Source: Providencia stuartii
GTDB lineage: Bacteria > Pseudomonadota > Gammaproteobacteria > Enterobacterales > Enterobacteriaceae
Direction: 5' to 3'
Length of the DNA stretch: 64,000 bases
NCBI GenBank assembly: GCA_900455155.1
Contig: UGUC01000002.1
Coordinates: forward strand, 434,001 to 498,000
Part shown: positions 13,335-24,902 of the stretch, one piece after another
How positions within the stretch are numbered: position 1 is the stretch's first letter
Layout: each line of letters begins with the position of its first letter
The notes under the pieces: model-generated
Database searches by the model: none
What the model was told of the DNA's origin: nothing
Seen by the model: only the letters and a program-made list of their open reading frames with translations
Position numbers and translations under genes: made by a program

Positions 13335-13961
13335 ATGATAAGCATAACACAATTGCTCTCTTATGCGAGTGCATTGGCGATTGCTGCCGTTATTCCAGGG
13401 CCCGGAATGACCGCAGTCGTCGCACGTACCTTGAAGGGTGGCGTAACAATGGGGTTTGCACTACTGAGTGGATTAATTTTAGGGGATATTATTTATCTCT
13501 CTTTTGCGATATTCGGCCTAGTATTCGTTGCTGACCACTTAGCCGCGATCTTTAATTTAATTTATTGGTTTGCTGCACTGTATTTATTTTGGTTAGCTTA
13601 TGTCTTTTGGCACCACGATGCCCAACCATTAAATACTGTAGGTGCTATATCAAAAAAGCAGTTAGCTATTGTGAGTGTTTCCGGTCTTGCCATTACATTA
13701 AGTAATCCAAAAACAATCGCTTTTTATATGGCAATATTACCGTTAGTCATTTCTTTAAATGAAATTACTATAACGATTTGGAGCACAGTATTAGTTCCAA
13801 CTACGTTATTAATATTACTTTTAGTTGGCATGATATTTATCTTTGGTGCAAAGAAGGCAAGTAAATTTTTATCGAGTACGAAATCGAAGAGAGTGATTTT
13901 TCGAGGAACCGCTTTGATAATGTTTGCCGCAGCTATTGGTATGCTGTTTAAAACACAATAA
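13335..13961 (+). CDS. LysE family amino-acid exporter
   Basis: This is a 208-residue inner-membrane protein with about six hydrophobic segments. The family signature PGPGMTAVVARTLKGG lies near residues 22-37, followed by GFALLSGLILGDIIY. A polar loop (about 95-110) precedes SGLAITLSNPKTIAFYMAILPL, another conserved LysE/RhtB stretch. LysE/RhtB proteins export amino acids or homoserine lactone-type compounds by proton exchange. It probably forms an operon with the DUF2000 gene 36 bases upstream and is likely controlled by the divergent Lrp/AsnC protein. It converges on pflA, with a hairpin between them. The substrate is unknown. Confidence 0.88.
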   Translation: MISITQLLSYASALAIAAVIPGPGMTAVVARTLKGGVTMGFALLSGLILGDIIYLSFAIFGLVFVADHLAAIFNLIYWFAALYLFWLAYVFWHHDAQPLNTVGAISKKQLAIVSVSGLAITLSNPKTIAFYMAILPLVISLNEITITIWSTVLVPTTLLILLLVGMIFIFGAKKASKFLSSTKSKRVIFRGTALIMFAAAIGMLFKTQ

Positions 13962-13966
13962 ATGAT

Positions 13967-13994
13967 AATGGCTCTACATGAGTGTAGAGCCATT
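13967..13994. terminator. Bidirectional hairpin between the LysE-type gene and pflA
   Basis: A perfect 12-bp stem, AATGGCTCTACA paired with TGTAGAGCCATT, has a 4-base loop and sits in the 40-base gap between convergent genes. It has no long T-run in either direction but is well placed to end both transcripts. Confidence 0.7.
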
Positions 13995-14001
13995 AGGATG
14001 T

Positions 14002-14796
14002 TTAATACATGACCTTGTGGCCGTAGCTTTCAAGGATGCTTTTGACACGTTCCATGATCTCTTTTGAAGGGGGCTTAACGCCATCGAGTTTATACTCCTC
14101 GCCCATGGTTTCCCATTTATGTTTGCCTAACTCATGGTAGGGGAGCAATTCGATTTTCTCGATGTTTTTCATATCCTTGGTAAATTCGCCGAGCAGATGA
14201 ACAGAGTGGTCATCATCACTCCAGCCGGGAACAACGACATAACGCACCCAAGTTTTTTGGTTACGTTTGGCAAGATAACGAGCGAACTCGAGTGTCCGGT
14301 GATTAGAAACGCCGACCAATGTTTGGTGAATATCATCGTTGAGCTGTTTTAAATCGAGCATAACAAGATCGGTCACCTCCATTAGCTCATCAATCACGGG
14401 ATCATAGCGACGTACAAAGCCGTTTGTATCAAGGCAAGTATGGATATTTTGCGCTTTACATGCACGGAACCAATCACGAACAAATTCAGCTTGTAAAATC
14501 GCTTCGCCGCCCGATGCCGTTACGCCACCACCTGTGGCATTCATAAAGTGCCGATAAGTAACAGCTTCTTTCATTAACTCTTCGACGGTAACCATCTTAC
14601 CGGTATGGGTGTCCCAAGTATCACGGTTATGACAATATAAGCAGCGCATTAAGCAGCCTTGAAAAAAGACAATAAAGCGAATACCAGGGCCATCAACAGT
14701 ACCACAAGATTCAAAGGAATGGATACGTCCCAGCGTCGCAGGAGGCGCAGTGGTGCTTAAATCAGCGGTTGGAATAATATTGGTTGTTGTCGACAT
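14002..14796 (-). CDS. pflA: Pyruvate formate-lyase-activating enzyme PflA
   Basis: PflA is the radical SAM enzyme that makes the glycyl radical on PflB under anaerobic conditions. The cluster-binding CX3CX2C motif is [12 protein letters not shown] (cysteines at residues 48, 52 and 55). The glycine-rich [14 protein letters not shown] follows. The protein is 264 residues, about 18 longer than E. coli PflA, because of an N-terminal Thr/Ala/Pro-rich extension before [17 protein letters not shown]. The ATG at 14796 has a GGAG ribosome site 8 bases upstream and no nearer start exists, so the extension seems real. It is downstream of pflB and separated from it by a terminator, as in E. coli, so it probably has its own promoter as well. 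Confidence 0.96.
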   Translation of the reverse strand: MSTTTNIIPTADLSTTAPPATLGRIHSFESCGTVDGPGIRFIVFFQGCLMRCLYCHNRDTWDTHTGKMVTVEELMKEAVTYRHFMNATGGGVTASGGEAILQAEFVRDWFRACKAQNIHTCLDTNGFVRRYDPVIDELMEVTDLVMLDLKQLNDDIHQTLVGVSNHRTLEFARYLAKRNQKTWVRYVVVPGWSDDDHSVHLLGEFTKDMKNIEKIELLPYHELGKHKWETMGEEYKLDGVKPPSKEIMERVKSILESYGHKVMY

Positions 14797-14879
14797 AGCA
14801 GGAACTCCAAAAATACCTGTTATACTTAAATATATCGTTATTAGTGGGGAATTGACTTAAAGTATTCAGGTTTAGTTCT

Positions 14880-14908
14880 AAAAAAGCCCCATAAGGCTGG
14901 GGCTTTTT
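14880..14908 (-). terminator. Terminator between pflB and pflA
   Basis: AAAAAGCCCC and GGGGCTTTTT form a 10-bp stem with an 8-base loop and a T-run on the minus strand. It lies 32 bases past the pflB stop codon and would limit read-through into pflA. Confidence 0.88.
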
Positions 14909-14939
14909 AGTTATTTTAATTGACTTATTAACCTAATTA

Positions 14940-17222
14940 TTACATTGAACTTGTGAAAGTACGAGTAATAACGTCTTGCTGTTGTTCTTTAGTCAGTGAG
15001 TTAAAGCGCACTGCATAACCAGAAACACGGATAGTTAACTGAGGATACTTCTCTGGGTTTTCCATCGCATCCAACAGCATTTCACGGTTCATTACGTTGA
15101 CGTTCAGGTGCTGACCGCCTTCGATAGAAGCTTCATGGTGGAAGTAACCATCCATTAGACCGGCTAAGTTCGCTTTACGAACCTCATCATCTTTACCTAA
15201 TGCATTTGGTACGATAGAGAAGGTATAAGAGATACCATCTTTCGCGTAAGCAAATGGCAGTTTAGCGACAGAAGTCAGTGAAGCCACAGCACCTTTTTGG
15301 TCACGTCCGTGCATTGGGTTTGCACCTGGTCCGAATGGTGCGCCAGCACGACGACCATCTGGTGTGTTACCTGTTTTCTTACCATAAACCACGTTAGAAG
15401 TGATTGTCAGGATAGATTGAGTTGGTACTGCATTGCGGTAAGTCGGCAGTTTCTGAATTTTCTTCATGAAACGTTCAACTAAGTCACAAGCAATATCATC
15501 GACGCGAGGGTCGTTGTTACCAAATTGTGGGTATTCACCTTCGATTTCAAAGTCAATTGCAATGCCGTCTTCGTCACGAATTGGTTTTACTTTCGCATAT
15601 TTAATTGCAGACAGTGAGTCAGCAGCGACAGATAGACCTGCGATACCACAAGCCATTGTGCGGTAAACGTCACGGTCATGCAGTGCCATCAGAGCCGCTT
15701 CATAGCTGTATTTGTCATGCATATAGTGAATGATATTCAATGCAGTGACATACTGAGTTGCTAACCAATCCATAAAGTGATCCATACGATCCATCACAGT
15801 ATCGAAGTCAAGTACTTCGTCCATGATAGGAGCGTGTTTAGGACCTACTTGCATTTTCAGTTTTTCATCAATACCACCATTGATGGTATACAGCATGGTT
15901 TTCGCTAAGTTAGCGCGAGCACCAAAGAACTGCATTTGTTTACCAACTACCATTGGGCTGACGCAACATGCGATAGCATAGTCATCGTTGTTGAAATCTG
16001 GGCGCATTAAGTCATCGTTTTCATACTGAACTGATGAAGTATCGATAGAGACTTTTGCGGCGAATTTTTTGAAGCTAATTGGCAGTTTCTCTGACCACAG
16101 GATAGTCATGTTAGGCTCTGGAGAAGGGCCCATGGTATACAGTGTATTCAAGAAACGGAAGGTGTTTTTAGTCACCAGTGTACGGCCATCAAGACCCATA
16201 CCTGCTAGAGATTCTGTTGCCCAAATTGGGTCACCAGAGAACAGCTCATCGTATTCAGGAGTACGTAGGAAACGAACCATACGTAGCTTCATGACTAAGT
16301 GGTCAATCAGCTCTTGTGCTTCTTGCTCTGTCAGTTTACCAGCTTCAAGGTCACGTTGGATATAAATGTCTAAGAAGGTTGAAACACGACCAAATGACAT
16401 TGCTGCGCCGTTTTGTGATTTCACTGCCGCTAGGTAAGCGAAGTAAGTCCACTGAACCGCTTCTTTAGCGTTAGTCGCAGGACCTGAAATGTCATAACCA
16501 TATTTTGCAGCCATTTCTTTGATTTGGCCTAATGCACGGTGCTGTTCAGCAATTTCTTCGCGCAATTGAATGGTCATTTGCAGGTCTTCACCGTTCTCTA
16601 ATCTTTCTTGCAGTGAAGTGAACTGATTAAATTTGTCTTTCATCAGGAAATCAATACCGTACAGAGCAACACGACGGTAGTCACCGATGATACGACCACG
16701 ACCATATGCGTCAGGCAGACCGGTTAAGATACCTGATTTACGGCATTTTAGAATGTCTGGAGTGTAAACATCGAAAACGCCTTGGTTATGGGTTTTGCGG
16801 TATTCAGTAAAGATTTTTTTCAGGCTAGGATCTAAAGTGCGATCATAGGCTTTACATGAATTTTCCACCATTTTGATCCCACCGAATGGGATAAGTCCAC
16901 GTTTTAGAGGTGCATCAGTTTGCAGACCAACGATTTGTTCTAAATCTTTGGCGATGTAACCCGCATCATGGGAAGTGATCGTTGATGCAACATCAGTGTC
17001 AAAATCAACGGGGGCATGAGTACGGTTTTCGATTTTGATTCCTTCCATGACTTTTTCCCACAGCGCATCTGTTGCTGGGGTAGAGCCTGCTAAGAAAGAT
17101 TCATCACCTTCATATGGAGTGTAGTTTTTCTGGATGAAGTCACGCACATCGACGTTTTCTTTCCAGTTACCTTGGTTAAAACCTTGCCATGCTAAAGCGA
17201 ATTTTTCATTTAATTCTGACAT
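14940..17222 (-). CDS. pflB: Formate acetyltransferase (pyruvate formate-lyase) PflB
   Basis: PflB converts pyruvate and CoA into acetyl-CoA and formate during fermentation, using a glycyl radical. The product is 760 residues, the same as E. coli. The two catalytic cysteines are in [14 protein letters not shown] (about residues 418-419), and the radical glycine is in [14 protein letters not shown] near residue 734. The start at 17222 gives the family N-terminus [15 protein letters not shown] and has an AAGG site upstream; the 7-residue longer frame is not used. It lies in the focA-pflB operon with focA 69 bases upstream. The frame is intact over 2.3 kb, in contrast to several neighbours. Confidence 0.98.
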   Translation of the reverse strand: MSELNEKFALAWQGFNQGNWKENVDVRDFIQKNYTPYEGDESFLAGSTPATDALWEKVMEGIKIENRTHAPVDFDTDVASTITSHDAGYIAKDLEQIVGLQTDAPLKRGLIPFGGIKMVENSCKAYDRTLDPSLKKIFTEYRKTHNQGVFDVYTPDILKCRKSGILTGLPDAYGRGRIIGDYRRVALYGIDFLMKDKFNQFTSLQERLENGEDLQMTIQLREEIAEQHRALGQIKEMAAKYGYDISGPATNAKEAVQWTYFAYLAAVKSQNGAAMSFGRVSTFLDIYIQRDLEAGKLTEQEAQELIDHLVMKLRMVRFLRTPEYDELFSGDPIWATESLAGMGLDGRTLVTKNTFRFLNTLYTMGPSPEPNMTILWSEKLPISFKKFAAKVSIDTSSVQYENDDLMRPDFNNDDYAIACCVSPMVVGKQMQFFGARANLAKTMLYTINGGIDEKLKMQVGPKHAPIMDEVLDFDTVMDRMDHFMDWLATQYVTALNIIHYMHDKYSYEAALMALHDRDVYRTMACGIAGLSVAADSLSAIKYAKVKPIRDEDGIAIDFEIEGEYPQFGNNDPRVDDIACDLVERFMKKIQKLPTYRNAVPTQSILTITSNVVYGKKTGNTPDGRRAGAPFGPGANPMHGRDQKGAVASLTSVAKLPFAYAKDGISYTFSIVPNALGKDDEVRKANLAGLMDGYFHHEASIEGGQHLNVNVMNREMLLDAMENPEKYPQLTIRVSGYAVRFNSLTKEQQQDVITRTFTSSM

Positions 17223-17291
17223 GATACTTTTACCTTTTAACAATGGATCTTTTAAGGATCTTAATAAATCTTTTCGTGAAAGTAGTGGCTA

Positions 17292-18149
17292 TTAATGTTT
17301 TTGACCACCACGTAAATGCATGAACCAGTAAATTAGGCCGACTAAAAGTGCGCCGCCAATGATATTGCCGATAGTAACGGGTATTAGGTTGTCTGTAACA
17401 AAGTTGCTAACACTGAGTTGAGAAAAGTGTTCTGGTGAAACGCCAATTTGAGTCCAGAATTCAGCTGGAGCAAACTCTTTGATCATGATACCTAATGGGA
17501 TCATAAACATGTTTGCAATGCTATGTTCAAAGCCACTCGCAACGAACATGGCGACAGGGAGCACAAGCACCAAAAGCTTATCGGCTAGGCTACGACCTGA
17601 ATAGCTCATCCAAACAGCGAGACAAACCATTAAGTTAGCTAAAATACCTAAACAAACAGCCTCAATAAATGTATGGTGCAGTTTATGGTCTGCGGTTTGT
17701 AGGACATTAAGCCCCCATTGACCATTTGCCGCGGTATATTGACCAGCAAACCAAATCAAAGCAACAAAGAAGAGCGCGCCGATAAGGTTGCCAACATAGA
17801 CGTTAAACCAATTTAGGAACATTTGCCCCCAAGTGATCCGCCCTGTAGCTTTTGACACAATGGTCAACACCGTGGATGTAAATAGATCTGCACCGCAAAT
17901 AACCACGAGCATCAACCCAAGAGAGAAACAGACACCACCGATAAGTTTCGTAAAACCAAAAGGAGCGGCTTGTGCGCCAGTGGTCGCAGTAATATAAAAA
18001 ACGAATGCGATTGAGATAAAGATACCGGCAGTGAATGCTGACAAGTATGTTATTGCTGGATGTTTATTGGCTTTGTAAACACCAGAGTCATCTGCAACTT
18101 GAGCCATTACAGCGGGAGGCAAAAGATTAAAAGGGTTGTCAGCTTTCAT
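17292..18149 (-). CDS. focA: Formate channel FocA
   Basis: FocA is a pentameric inner-membrane channel for formate, working with PflB in mixed-acid fermentation. It is 285 residues, identical in length to E. coli FocA. The N-terminus MKADNPFNLLPPAVM and the pore-region stretches CGADLFTSTVLT and ASGFEHSIANMFMIPLG are typical. Six membrane segments are visible. An AAGAGAG ribosome site precedes the ATG. It is the first gene of the focA-pflB operon. A near-consensus FNR site lies 72-85 bases upstream of the start, fitting anaerobic induction. Confidence 0.97.
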   Translation of the reverse strand: MKADNPFNLLPPAVMAQVADDSGVYKANKHPAITYLSAFTAGIFISIAFVFYITATTGAQAAPFGFTKLIGGVCFSLGLMLVVICGADLFTSTVLTIVSKATGRITWGQMFLNWFNVYVGNLIGALFFVALIWFAGQYTAANGQWGLNVLQTADHKLHHTFIEAVCLGILANLMVCLAVWMSYSGRSLADKLLVLVLPVAMFVASGFEHSIANMFMIPLGIMIKEFAPAEFWTQIGVSPEHFSQLSVSNFVTDNLIPVTIGNIIGGALLVGLIYWFMHLRGGQKH

Positions 18150-18444
18150 ACTAACACTCTCTTACTAAGTTGATTAATTATAGCACGCAATCATAGTAAC
18201 AAACGGCATAACTAAGAAATTTGATATGGATCATGAACCATCGTAAGAAATCGACGTAAATTGTTGAAAAATGGTTAAATTTCGATTTATCTAATTGATT
18301 TTTATAAATTAAATATTTTTTAAATTTTATTAAAAATTTTTATATTCTGACTTTGCTCAGGGAATATAGGTAAATAAAACCGGTGATTTGTTATTTAAAT
18401 ATTGCAAAATGAGCGGTGATTTTAATTAATTTAACTTATATAAA
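18150..18444 (-). promoter_or_regulatory. focA-pflB promoter region
   Basis: This AT-rich stretch lies upstream of focA and after the end of ycaO. In E. coli the focA-pfl operon has several promoters under FNR, ArcA and IHF control. Apart from the FNR-like site at 18221-18234, a very AT-rich tract at about 18296-18345 could be an IHF or H-NS target. No other sites can be assigned by eye. Confidence 0.5.
18221..18234. promoter_or_regulatory. Probable FNR binding site upstream of focA
   Basis: TTGATATGGATCAT matches the FNR consensus TTGAT-N4-ATCAA at nine of ten defined positions. Its place upstream of the focA-pflB operon agrees with known FNR activation of that operon in enterics. Confidence 0.65.
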
Positions 18445-18468
18445 GATAATGGCCCGAAGGCCACTATC
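18445..18468 (-). terminator. Hairpin with UUCG loop after ycaO
   Basis: On the minus strand GATAGTGGCC and GGCCATTATC pair around a TTCG tetraloop (one mismatch), followed by a T-rich stretch. It lies 25 bases after the ycaO stop codon and probably ends that transcript. Confidence 0.6.
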
Positions 18469-18492
18469 TAAAAATGATGATTTAGAAAACAA

Positions 18493-20248
18493 TTAGGCAT
18501 GTTCACGTTTTGCTTTTTGCAGTTTTTCATAGGCTGCAAGTAGCGCTTGGTGAGCTGGAAGCGCAGTTAATTCATCATCGATGGACCACAAACCATAGAA
18601 ACAAGATTCGCCAGCAATAGCAGCGGATGCCGCATCGACGGTCTCTTGCCCATACATACGGACAAAAGCGCTATAATATTGTGACGCATCACGTTGTTCT
18701 TCTTGGCTCAGTAGTAGCAGGGTATGCAAACAACGATAATAGTTAGCTCGTTCAGCGGTAAAAACGGAGCTATTAAAGTCTTGTGTCCATTCTACCCATG
18801 CTAATGCCTGATCTAGGTCACCACCTGCTAGCGCCAGCATGGATTTTAACTCACCAATACGCAAGTTACTCCAGCCATTATCTTTACCTACGGCAAGGCC
18901 AAGTAGCTCTCGTACACGCGTGAAATCATCGAGGCCTTCATCGTCCAATTGCGCTATTAATGCCAGATAATCTTGCTTTTCCCATTGGCTATCAGGCAGC
19001 GTGATAATGGTATGACGTAAATGTGCCCCCATCGCATTGTTGGCAATATGCAAGTCTTCGACAGGATAAATATCAGACATACCCGGCACTAAAATACGGC
19101 AGGCATAAACCCCTAAGTGGTGATAATCAGCAATATAAACCTCGGCGTCGAGCTGATTAAAAATGCCCATAAGTGTTGCAAATTCTTCTTGTGTTGTGCC
19201 TTTAAAATTCCAATCGACGAAGGGGTAATCGGCATCGTCTTTAAAGAGATCCCAGCTAATAAGACCACTAGAGTCGATAAAATGGGTCTCTAGGTTAGTC
19301 TGCTCAGCCACTTCCTCATCATCGAATGTCGGCGCATTAAACACATCAAGATCTTTAAGGCTACGGCCTTGCAAGAGTTCTGTTACGGTACGCTCTAAAG
19401 CAACACCAAAATCAGGGTGGGCACCAAAAGAGGCAAAACAGGTTCCATTTTGTGGGTTAAATAGCACCACGCAAATGACTGGGAATTGACCACCAAGAGA
19501 GGCGTCATAACAGAAAATAGGGAAGCCTTCTTTTTCAAGTGTGGCAACGGCTTCAACCACATTAGGATAGCGAGCCATGATCTCATTTGGGATGGTAGGC
19601 AAGCTGATTCGTTCAGCAATAATGCGGTTTTTCACAAAACGTTCAAAGACTTCAGATAAGCCTTGAACACGCGCTTCATTTGCCGTGTTGCCTGCCGACA
19701 TACCATTAGAGACATATAAGTTGCCGACAATATTCATAGGAATATAAACCGTTTGGTTATCGGATTGGCGAGTAAAAGGCAGTGCACAGATACCACGCTC
19801 TTCATTACCCGATTGTAAATCGATCAACTGACTGCCTGCCAAAGCATTATCAGGATCGTAAAATTCACGTAAGCGAGTGTCTAAAATACCTTCCGGTAAG
19901 CTATCGTCTTCGGTAAGAGGAAACCATTTTTCATTGGGATAATGAACAAAATCACCTTCAGCGATCGATTTTCCTAAATAGAAATCGGCAAAGAAATAGT
20001 TAGTTGATAAACGCTCGAAATATTCACCGAGCGCAGAAGCTAAAGCGGCCTTTTTGCTCCGCGCCTTTGCCGTTCGTAAAGCACAGAGGGCATGCTTTGT
20101 CTCGAATATGGACTGACCAAACATTAGGAACAGGATTCAGCCATGAGGCTTCTTCAATATCAAAACCGAGCTTTTTCAATTTTGTTTGAAATGCGTCGAT
20201 GGAAACTTCAAGGGCGGCATCTTTGCCAGGAATAAATGTTTGGCTCAT
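18493..20248 (-). CDS. ycaO: YcaO, accessory factor for ribosomal S12 methylthiolation (frameshifted)
   Basis: YcaO proteins use ATP to activate amide backbones. The E. coli member is linked to RimO-dependent beta-methylthiolation of ribosomal protein S12. The N-terminal YcaO domain shows LASALGEYFERLSTNYFFADF, TVYIPMNIVGNLYVSNGMSAG and the metal/ATP-binding LSEVFERFVKNRI. A helical, TPR-like region fills the last 200 residues. The corrected length is about 585 residues. The start at 20248 (MSQTFIPGKDAAL) matches the family; the frame also extends to a TTG at 20266. One extra base near 20059 breaks the frame in the GKGASKKAALAS stretch. Location next to focA-pflB is conserved in enterics. No precursor peptide or tailoring gene is adjacent, so this is not a natural-product locus. 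Confidence 0.93.
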
Positions 20249-20302
20249 GATTTTGTTACTTATCAATAGGGAGAATTATAGGGGGGCTATGATACGGATT
20301 TT

Positions 20303-20318
20303 TGTTACACACCTCACG
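20303..20318 (+). promoter_or_regulatory. Possible CRP site upstream of ansB
   Basis: TGTTACACACCTCACG partly matches the CRP consensus TGTGA-N6-TCACA and lies about 110 bases before the asparaginase start. E. coli ansB is activated by CRP and FNR. The match is imperfect. Confidence 0.3.
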
Positions 20319-20428
20319 CAAAATTATCCTAATCCCCCACTATTTTGCCTAAAATAATTATCGGTATCACGGAAATGCAGTTTCAAATCCACATAATAAC
20401 GGTAGTTTATTTAAAGAGAGGTTATAGG

Positions 20429-21480
<1,052 letters not shown>

Positions 21481-21565
21481 CCCACACTAAAAAATTTAGC
21501 GAATAGGGGGAATGACCCTCTATTCGCAGCTTTTCGCAGATAAATCCACCCTATTGGCGACAATA

Positions 21566-22963
21566 TTAGCGGTAATTAGCGCAAAGCAAGGTACTAAGGA
21601 AAAGAGTATAAAAGAGCCATATTGATGCCGATTGTGCACCTTCAATCCCTCCAGGTGAAGAAAGCCCTGCAAGGTTAGCGATCATACCTGCCAAAGAGGC
21701 ACCAAAAGCAGTGGAAAATAGCTGTAAGGTCGTAATTGCCGACGACGCTTTTTGAGATTCACTTCCAGCCGAGACTTGCAATACTCGCGTGAGCAAATGT
21801 GGCCATGCTGCACCAATACTTGCGCCAGTGATAAATAGACCAATACAAATAATCCATACCTGAAATGCTTCAATAGCAATAATTTTTGTTATGAACAATG
21901 CAAGAGTGGTTAGGCCTACCAGTGTGAATAGTGGAGCGAAACGAATAATTCGCACGGCAACCGTCGGCTTTAGTGATGAGGAAGCAATGGCGGGCACTTG
22001 GACCAACCCGCACCGACTAGGGCCGCTAAATAGCCTGATAACAAGGGAGCCACACCATGCAATATCTGTAAAAAATAGGGAACAAAAACCTCTGTTTGTA
22101 CACTTAGACCCAAACAATGCCATCGTGAGGTAAATAGGCGCTAATTGTGCAGAAAAGCGAAATGTTCCCGAAGGAAAAAAGCGTATTATGACCACGACGC
22201 TCAATAACCATTAATCGAGCACACAGTAAAACGGCAATAAACATCCCTCCAATAGGGATAAATTTGTCCTTGACTCAAACTGCCTAGAGAGATGGCGAGC
22301 ACGGCGCAAGAAAGCAGTAAAAGGGCCTGTAATGGAATCGGCTGTTGAGGGCAGTTTTCATGGGGATTTTTTGCCAGCAAAATCCGCCAAGTCAGCCATA
22401 AATAAGGGATACCGACTACGACCAGACACCAAAATGCTCCTCGCCATATATCGTACTCTGCAAATACGCCACCCAGTGCTGGCCCTAGTAATGTTGCCAT
22501 TCCCCACATACTCGACATCATCGCTAACACTCTCGACCATAAATGTTGAGGAAATACAATGTGTACCATTGAGTAAGATAAGGTGAGTAAAATCCCGCCA
22601 CCAGCCCCTTGGATCACTCTGCCAAGGAGCATCACTGGCATTGAGGGGGGTGATAGCGCAGATAACGGATCCTACAAGAAAAATCAACGTCGCCAGCCCA
22701 TAACTTTTTTTAGGGCCAAAATAATTGAGGATCCGTGAGGTAAGGGCGGACAAAATAATCGAAGACAGAATAAACAGTGTGGTATTCCAAGCATAGAAAT
22801 TAATGCCGCCAATATCCCGTACAACGGAAGGTAATGTGGTAATGGTGATATAAACATTAATCGCATGGAGGCAAATTCCCCCCGATAAGGCAAGTGTTAA
22901 ACAGAGATTCTTACCGGTGAGTAGTGTACGCCAACCTTCCTGCTGACTTTTCTCTATATTCAC
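21566..22963 (-). pseudogene. MFS transporter, DHA2-like (multiply frameshifted)
   Basis: Three overlapping fragments join into one membrane protein of about 465 residues. The start is GTG at 22963 (MNIEKSQQEGWRTLLTG) with GAGG upstream. The N-terminal part has LPSVVRDIGGINFYAWNTT and SRILNYFGPKKSY, a typical loop 2-3 region. The next fragment has GRVIQGAGGGILLTLSYSMV, the motif C-like stretch of EmrB/QacA-type drug exporters. The C-terminal fragment ends in LFYTLFLSTLLCANYR. Breaks lie near 22650 (C-run), 22260, about 22140, about 22085 and about 22000. The substrate is unknown. It is convergent with ansB and divergent from chiP. Whether the gene is truly broken cannot be decided here. Confidence 0.75.
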
Positions 22964-23091
22964 GTGTGACGGATCCCTCTTATTTCTCTTATTGAATCGC
23001 CTTATTTTCCCTCACTAAAATCATTCACTTGATCTGTTTATGAGTGAAAAACTATTCATCAACTAAAGCAGTTATGAATCAACTTAGCAAG

Positions 23092-23116
23092 TTTGAATGA
23101 AACGATTACATTCAAA
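23092..23116. promoter_or_regulatory. Inverted repeat, candidate operator
   Basis: TTTGAATG and CATTCAAA form a perfect 8-bp dyad separated by 9 bases (25 bases in all). It sits about 130 bases upstream of the MFS start and 320 upstream of chiP. The size and spacing suit a dimeric repressor. The regulator is unknown. Confidence 0.45.
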
Positions 23117-23205
23117 TGCAGTTATTTTTTATGTTGAAATAAGTCCAAAGTGCCCATTCTGTCCATAGTGTTTTGCCTGCATTTTATCCTAAATTCAGGA
23201 TATTA

Positions 23206-23231
23206 ATTCGAGAAACACCATAAACTCGAAT
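23206..23231. promoter_or_regulatory. Inverted repeat upstream of chiP
   Basis: ATTCGAG and CTCGAAT form a 7-bp dyad with a 12-base spacer. The TTCG/CGAA cores recall NagC/Mlc-type operators, but the spacing is not the usual one, so the assignment is weak. Confidence 0.3.
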
Positions 23232-23436
23232 AATTAGTACTGTAAATGAATAGAAAAATTAATGTGTCTTGGCTCATATTTTAGGAATAAATATATTTTT
23301 AGCCTTGATAATTCGCGTTGCGAAAAATAGGCTAAGTAGGTACTCGTATTTTGTTTATCAAAACTAATCATTACTTAACGGGCGGCTACTGAAATTTATC
23401 ACTGAAAAATAATATAAAAAACTGAGGAAACATCGA

Positions 23437-24834
23437 ATGGTTAATAAAAATGTCAATCGTGGCAGGGGAATACTCGTGCTTAAAATAGGAATAGCACTCC
23501 TTCCTATTAGTTATCAACCAATAAGTTTTTCTGAGCAATTTTTAGATAATTCAACCCTTAAAGGCGGTTTGTATTATTGGCAACGTGACCGTTCGAGGAA
23601 AGAGTTAAATCCAGAAAGCGATAAATATAAGAAATATGTCGACAACCTTAAACATTCAACCGTGAATGCCAGCCTTGATTATTCTTCAGGTTATTTTCAG
23701 GATGTCATCGGTTTAGATTTAGCCGCATTTACAGCCATAGAATTATCCAATAGTGGCCCAGCGGCGCCTAATGAAATTGGTTTTAGTGATGCAAAAACGC
23801 GTTGGGATGAAAAATGGACCGGTGATCGAAGTGGTGTCAGCGTTTATAAAGCAGCGGCTAAAATGCAATATGGTCCGTTTTGGGGCAGAGGCGGTTATAT
23901 CCAACCAACAGGACAAACACTATTAGCTTCTCACTGGAGCTATATGCCCGGAACTTATCGGGGTTTCGAAATCGGTGGGGTATTTGATTTCGCACAACAA
24001 GGGGCCTTGAGTCTGTCATATATGTGGACAGACCGTTATAAAGCGCCTTGGTATCGCGATATGTATAACTTCCGTGAAGCGGATGGCCAAACAGGGATCA
24101 GTTATTTGCAATCCCTTGGTTTTAAATATGATTTTAAAAATAACCTTGTTTTAGAGGCGGCTTATGGGCAAGCAAAAGGCTATATGGACCAGTATTTTGC
24201 GAAGGCCTCTTATGCTGTTCCTGTGGCTACACGTGACCTGCGGATGTCTTATCAATTTTATGGAGCAAAAGATAAGGTAACCAATGGTGGCATTAATGAT
24301 GTTTACGATGGATTGGCGTTCTTGCAAGCCGTGACGTTTGGCTATACCTATGATCAGTTTGATTTTCGATTAGAAGGCACTTATGTGAAGGCAAAGGGGA
24401 ATCAGGGCTATTTTTTACAGCGTATGACCCCGGGGTATGCGACATCAAATGGGCGATTAGATATTTGGTGGGATGGGCGCTCCGATTATAACGCGAATAA
24501 TGAAAAAGCGCTCTTTGCGGGGGTGATGTACGATTTAGCTAAATGGGATCTTGCTGGTTGGAAAGTAGGAACATCATATATTTATGGATGGGATGCTAAA
24601 CCCAGCACGAATACACAATATGCTCAAGATGTAAAATTAAAAGAAACGGCTTGGAACGTTGATATTTTATATACCGTTCAGACAGGTAAGGCGAAAGATA
24701 CCTTATTTAAATTACATTTTACTAAATATGACAACCATACAGATATTCCAAGCTATGGTGGTGGGTTCGGCAATATATTTCAAGATGAAAAAGATATTAA
24801 GTTTATGGTCATGATGCCATTTACTATTTTTTAA
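23437..24834 (+). CDS. chiP: Chitoporin ChiP, OprD-family outer-membrane porin
   Basis: ChiP lets chitobiose and longer chitooligosaccharides cross the outer membrane. The product is 465 residues and matches E. coli ChiP (YbfM) along its length: [79 protein letters not shown], and the C-terminal strand [11 protein letters not shown] ending in phenylalanine, as outer-membrane barrel proteins do. The N-terminus has a hydrophobic segment (about residues 10-30) but no clean signal-peptide cleavage site; it is more basic and longer than usual. It lies 68 bases before a secreted hexosaminidase, forming a chitin-use pair. In E. coli chiP is also near fur. Confidence 0.93.
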   Translation: MVNKNVNRGRGILVLKIGIALLPISYQPISFSEQFLDNSTLKGGLYYWQRDRSRKELNPESDKYKKYVDNLKHSTVNASLDYSSGYFQDVIGLDLAAFTAIELSNSGPAAPNEIGFSDAKTRWDEKWTGDRSGVSVYKAAAKMQYGPFWGRGGYIQPTGQTLLASHWSYMPGTYRGFEIGGVFDFAQQGALSLSYMWTDRYKAPWYRDMYNFREADGQTGISYLQSLGFKYDFKNNLVLEAAYGQAKGYMDQYFAKASYAVPVATRDLRMSYQFYGAKDKVTNGGINDVYDGLAFLQAVTFGYTYDQFDFRLEGTYVKAKGNQGYFLQRMTPGYATSNGRLDIWWDGRSDYNANNEKALFAGVMYDLAKWDLAGWKVGTSYIYGWDAKPSTNTQYAQDVKLKETAWNVDILYTVQTGKAKDTLFKLHFTKYDNHTDIPSYGGGFGNIFQDEKDIKFMVMMPFTIF

Positions 24835-24902
24835 TAGCGCGGTCACTGCTATTAAAAAATAAAATAGCAGTGGTTGATTTTGAATTTAATATTGAGGTCA
24901 CA

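Larger units (their letters stand above)
22964..23436. promoter_or_regulatory. Divergent control region between the MFS gene and chiP
   Basis: This 473-base AT-rich gap separates the MFS transporter and the chitoporin. It holds two operator-like inverted repeats, at 23092-23116 and 23206-23231. In E. coli chiP is repressed by NagC and its leader is paired by the ChiX small RNA. No clear ChiX-pairing stretch was recognised. A ribosome site (ACTGAGGAAAC) precedes the chiP ATG. Confidence 0.5.

Noticed and set aside
18493..20248. YcaO as part of a thiazole/oxazole-modified peptide cluster
   Set aside because: It is the housekeeping YcaO next to focA-pflB, with no precursor peptide, dehydrogenase or exporter genes adjacent.
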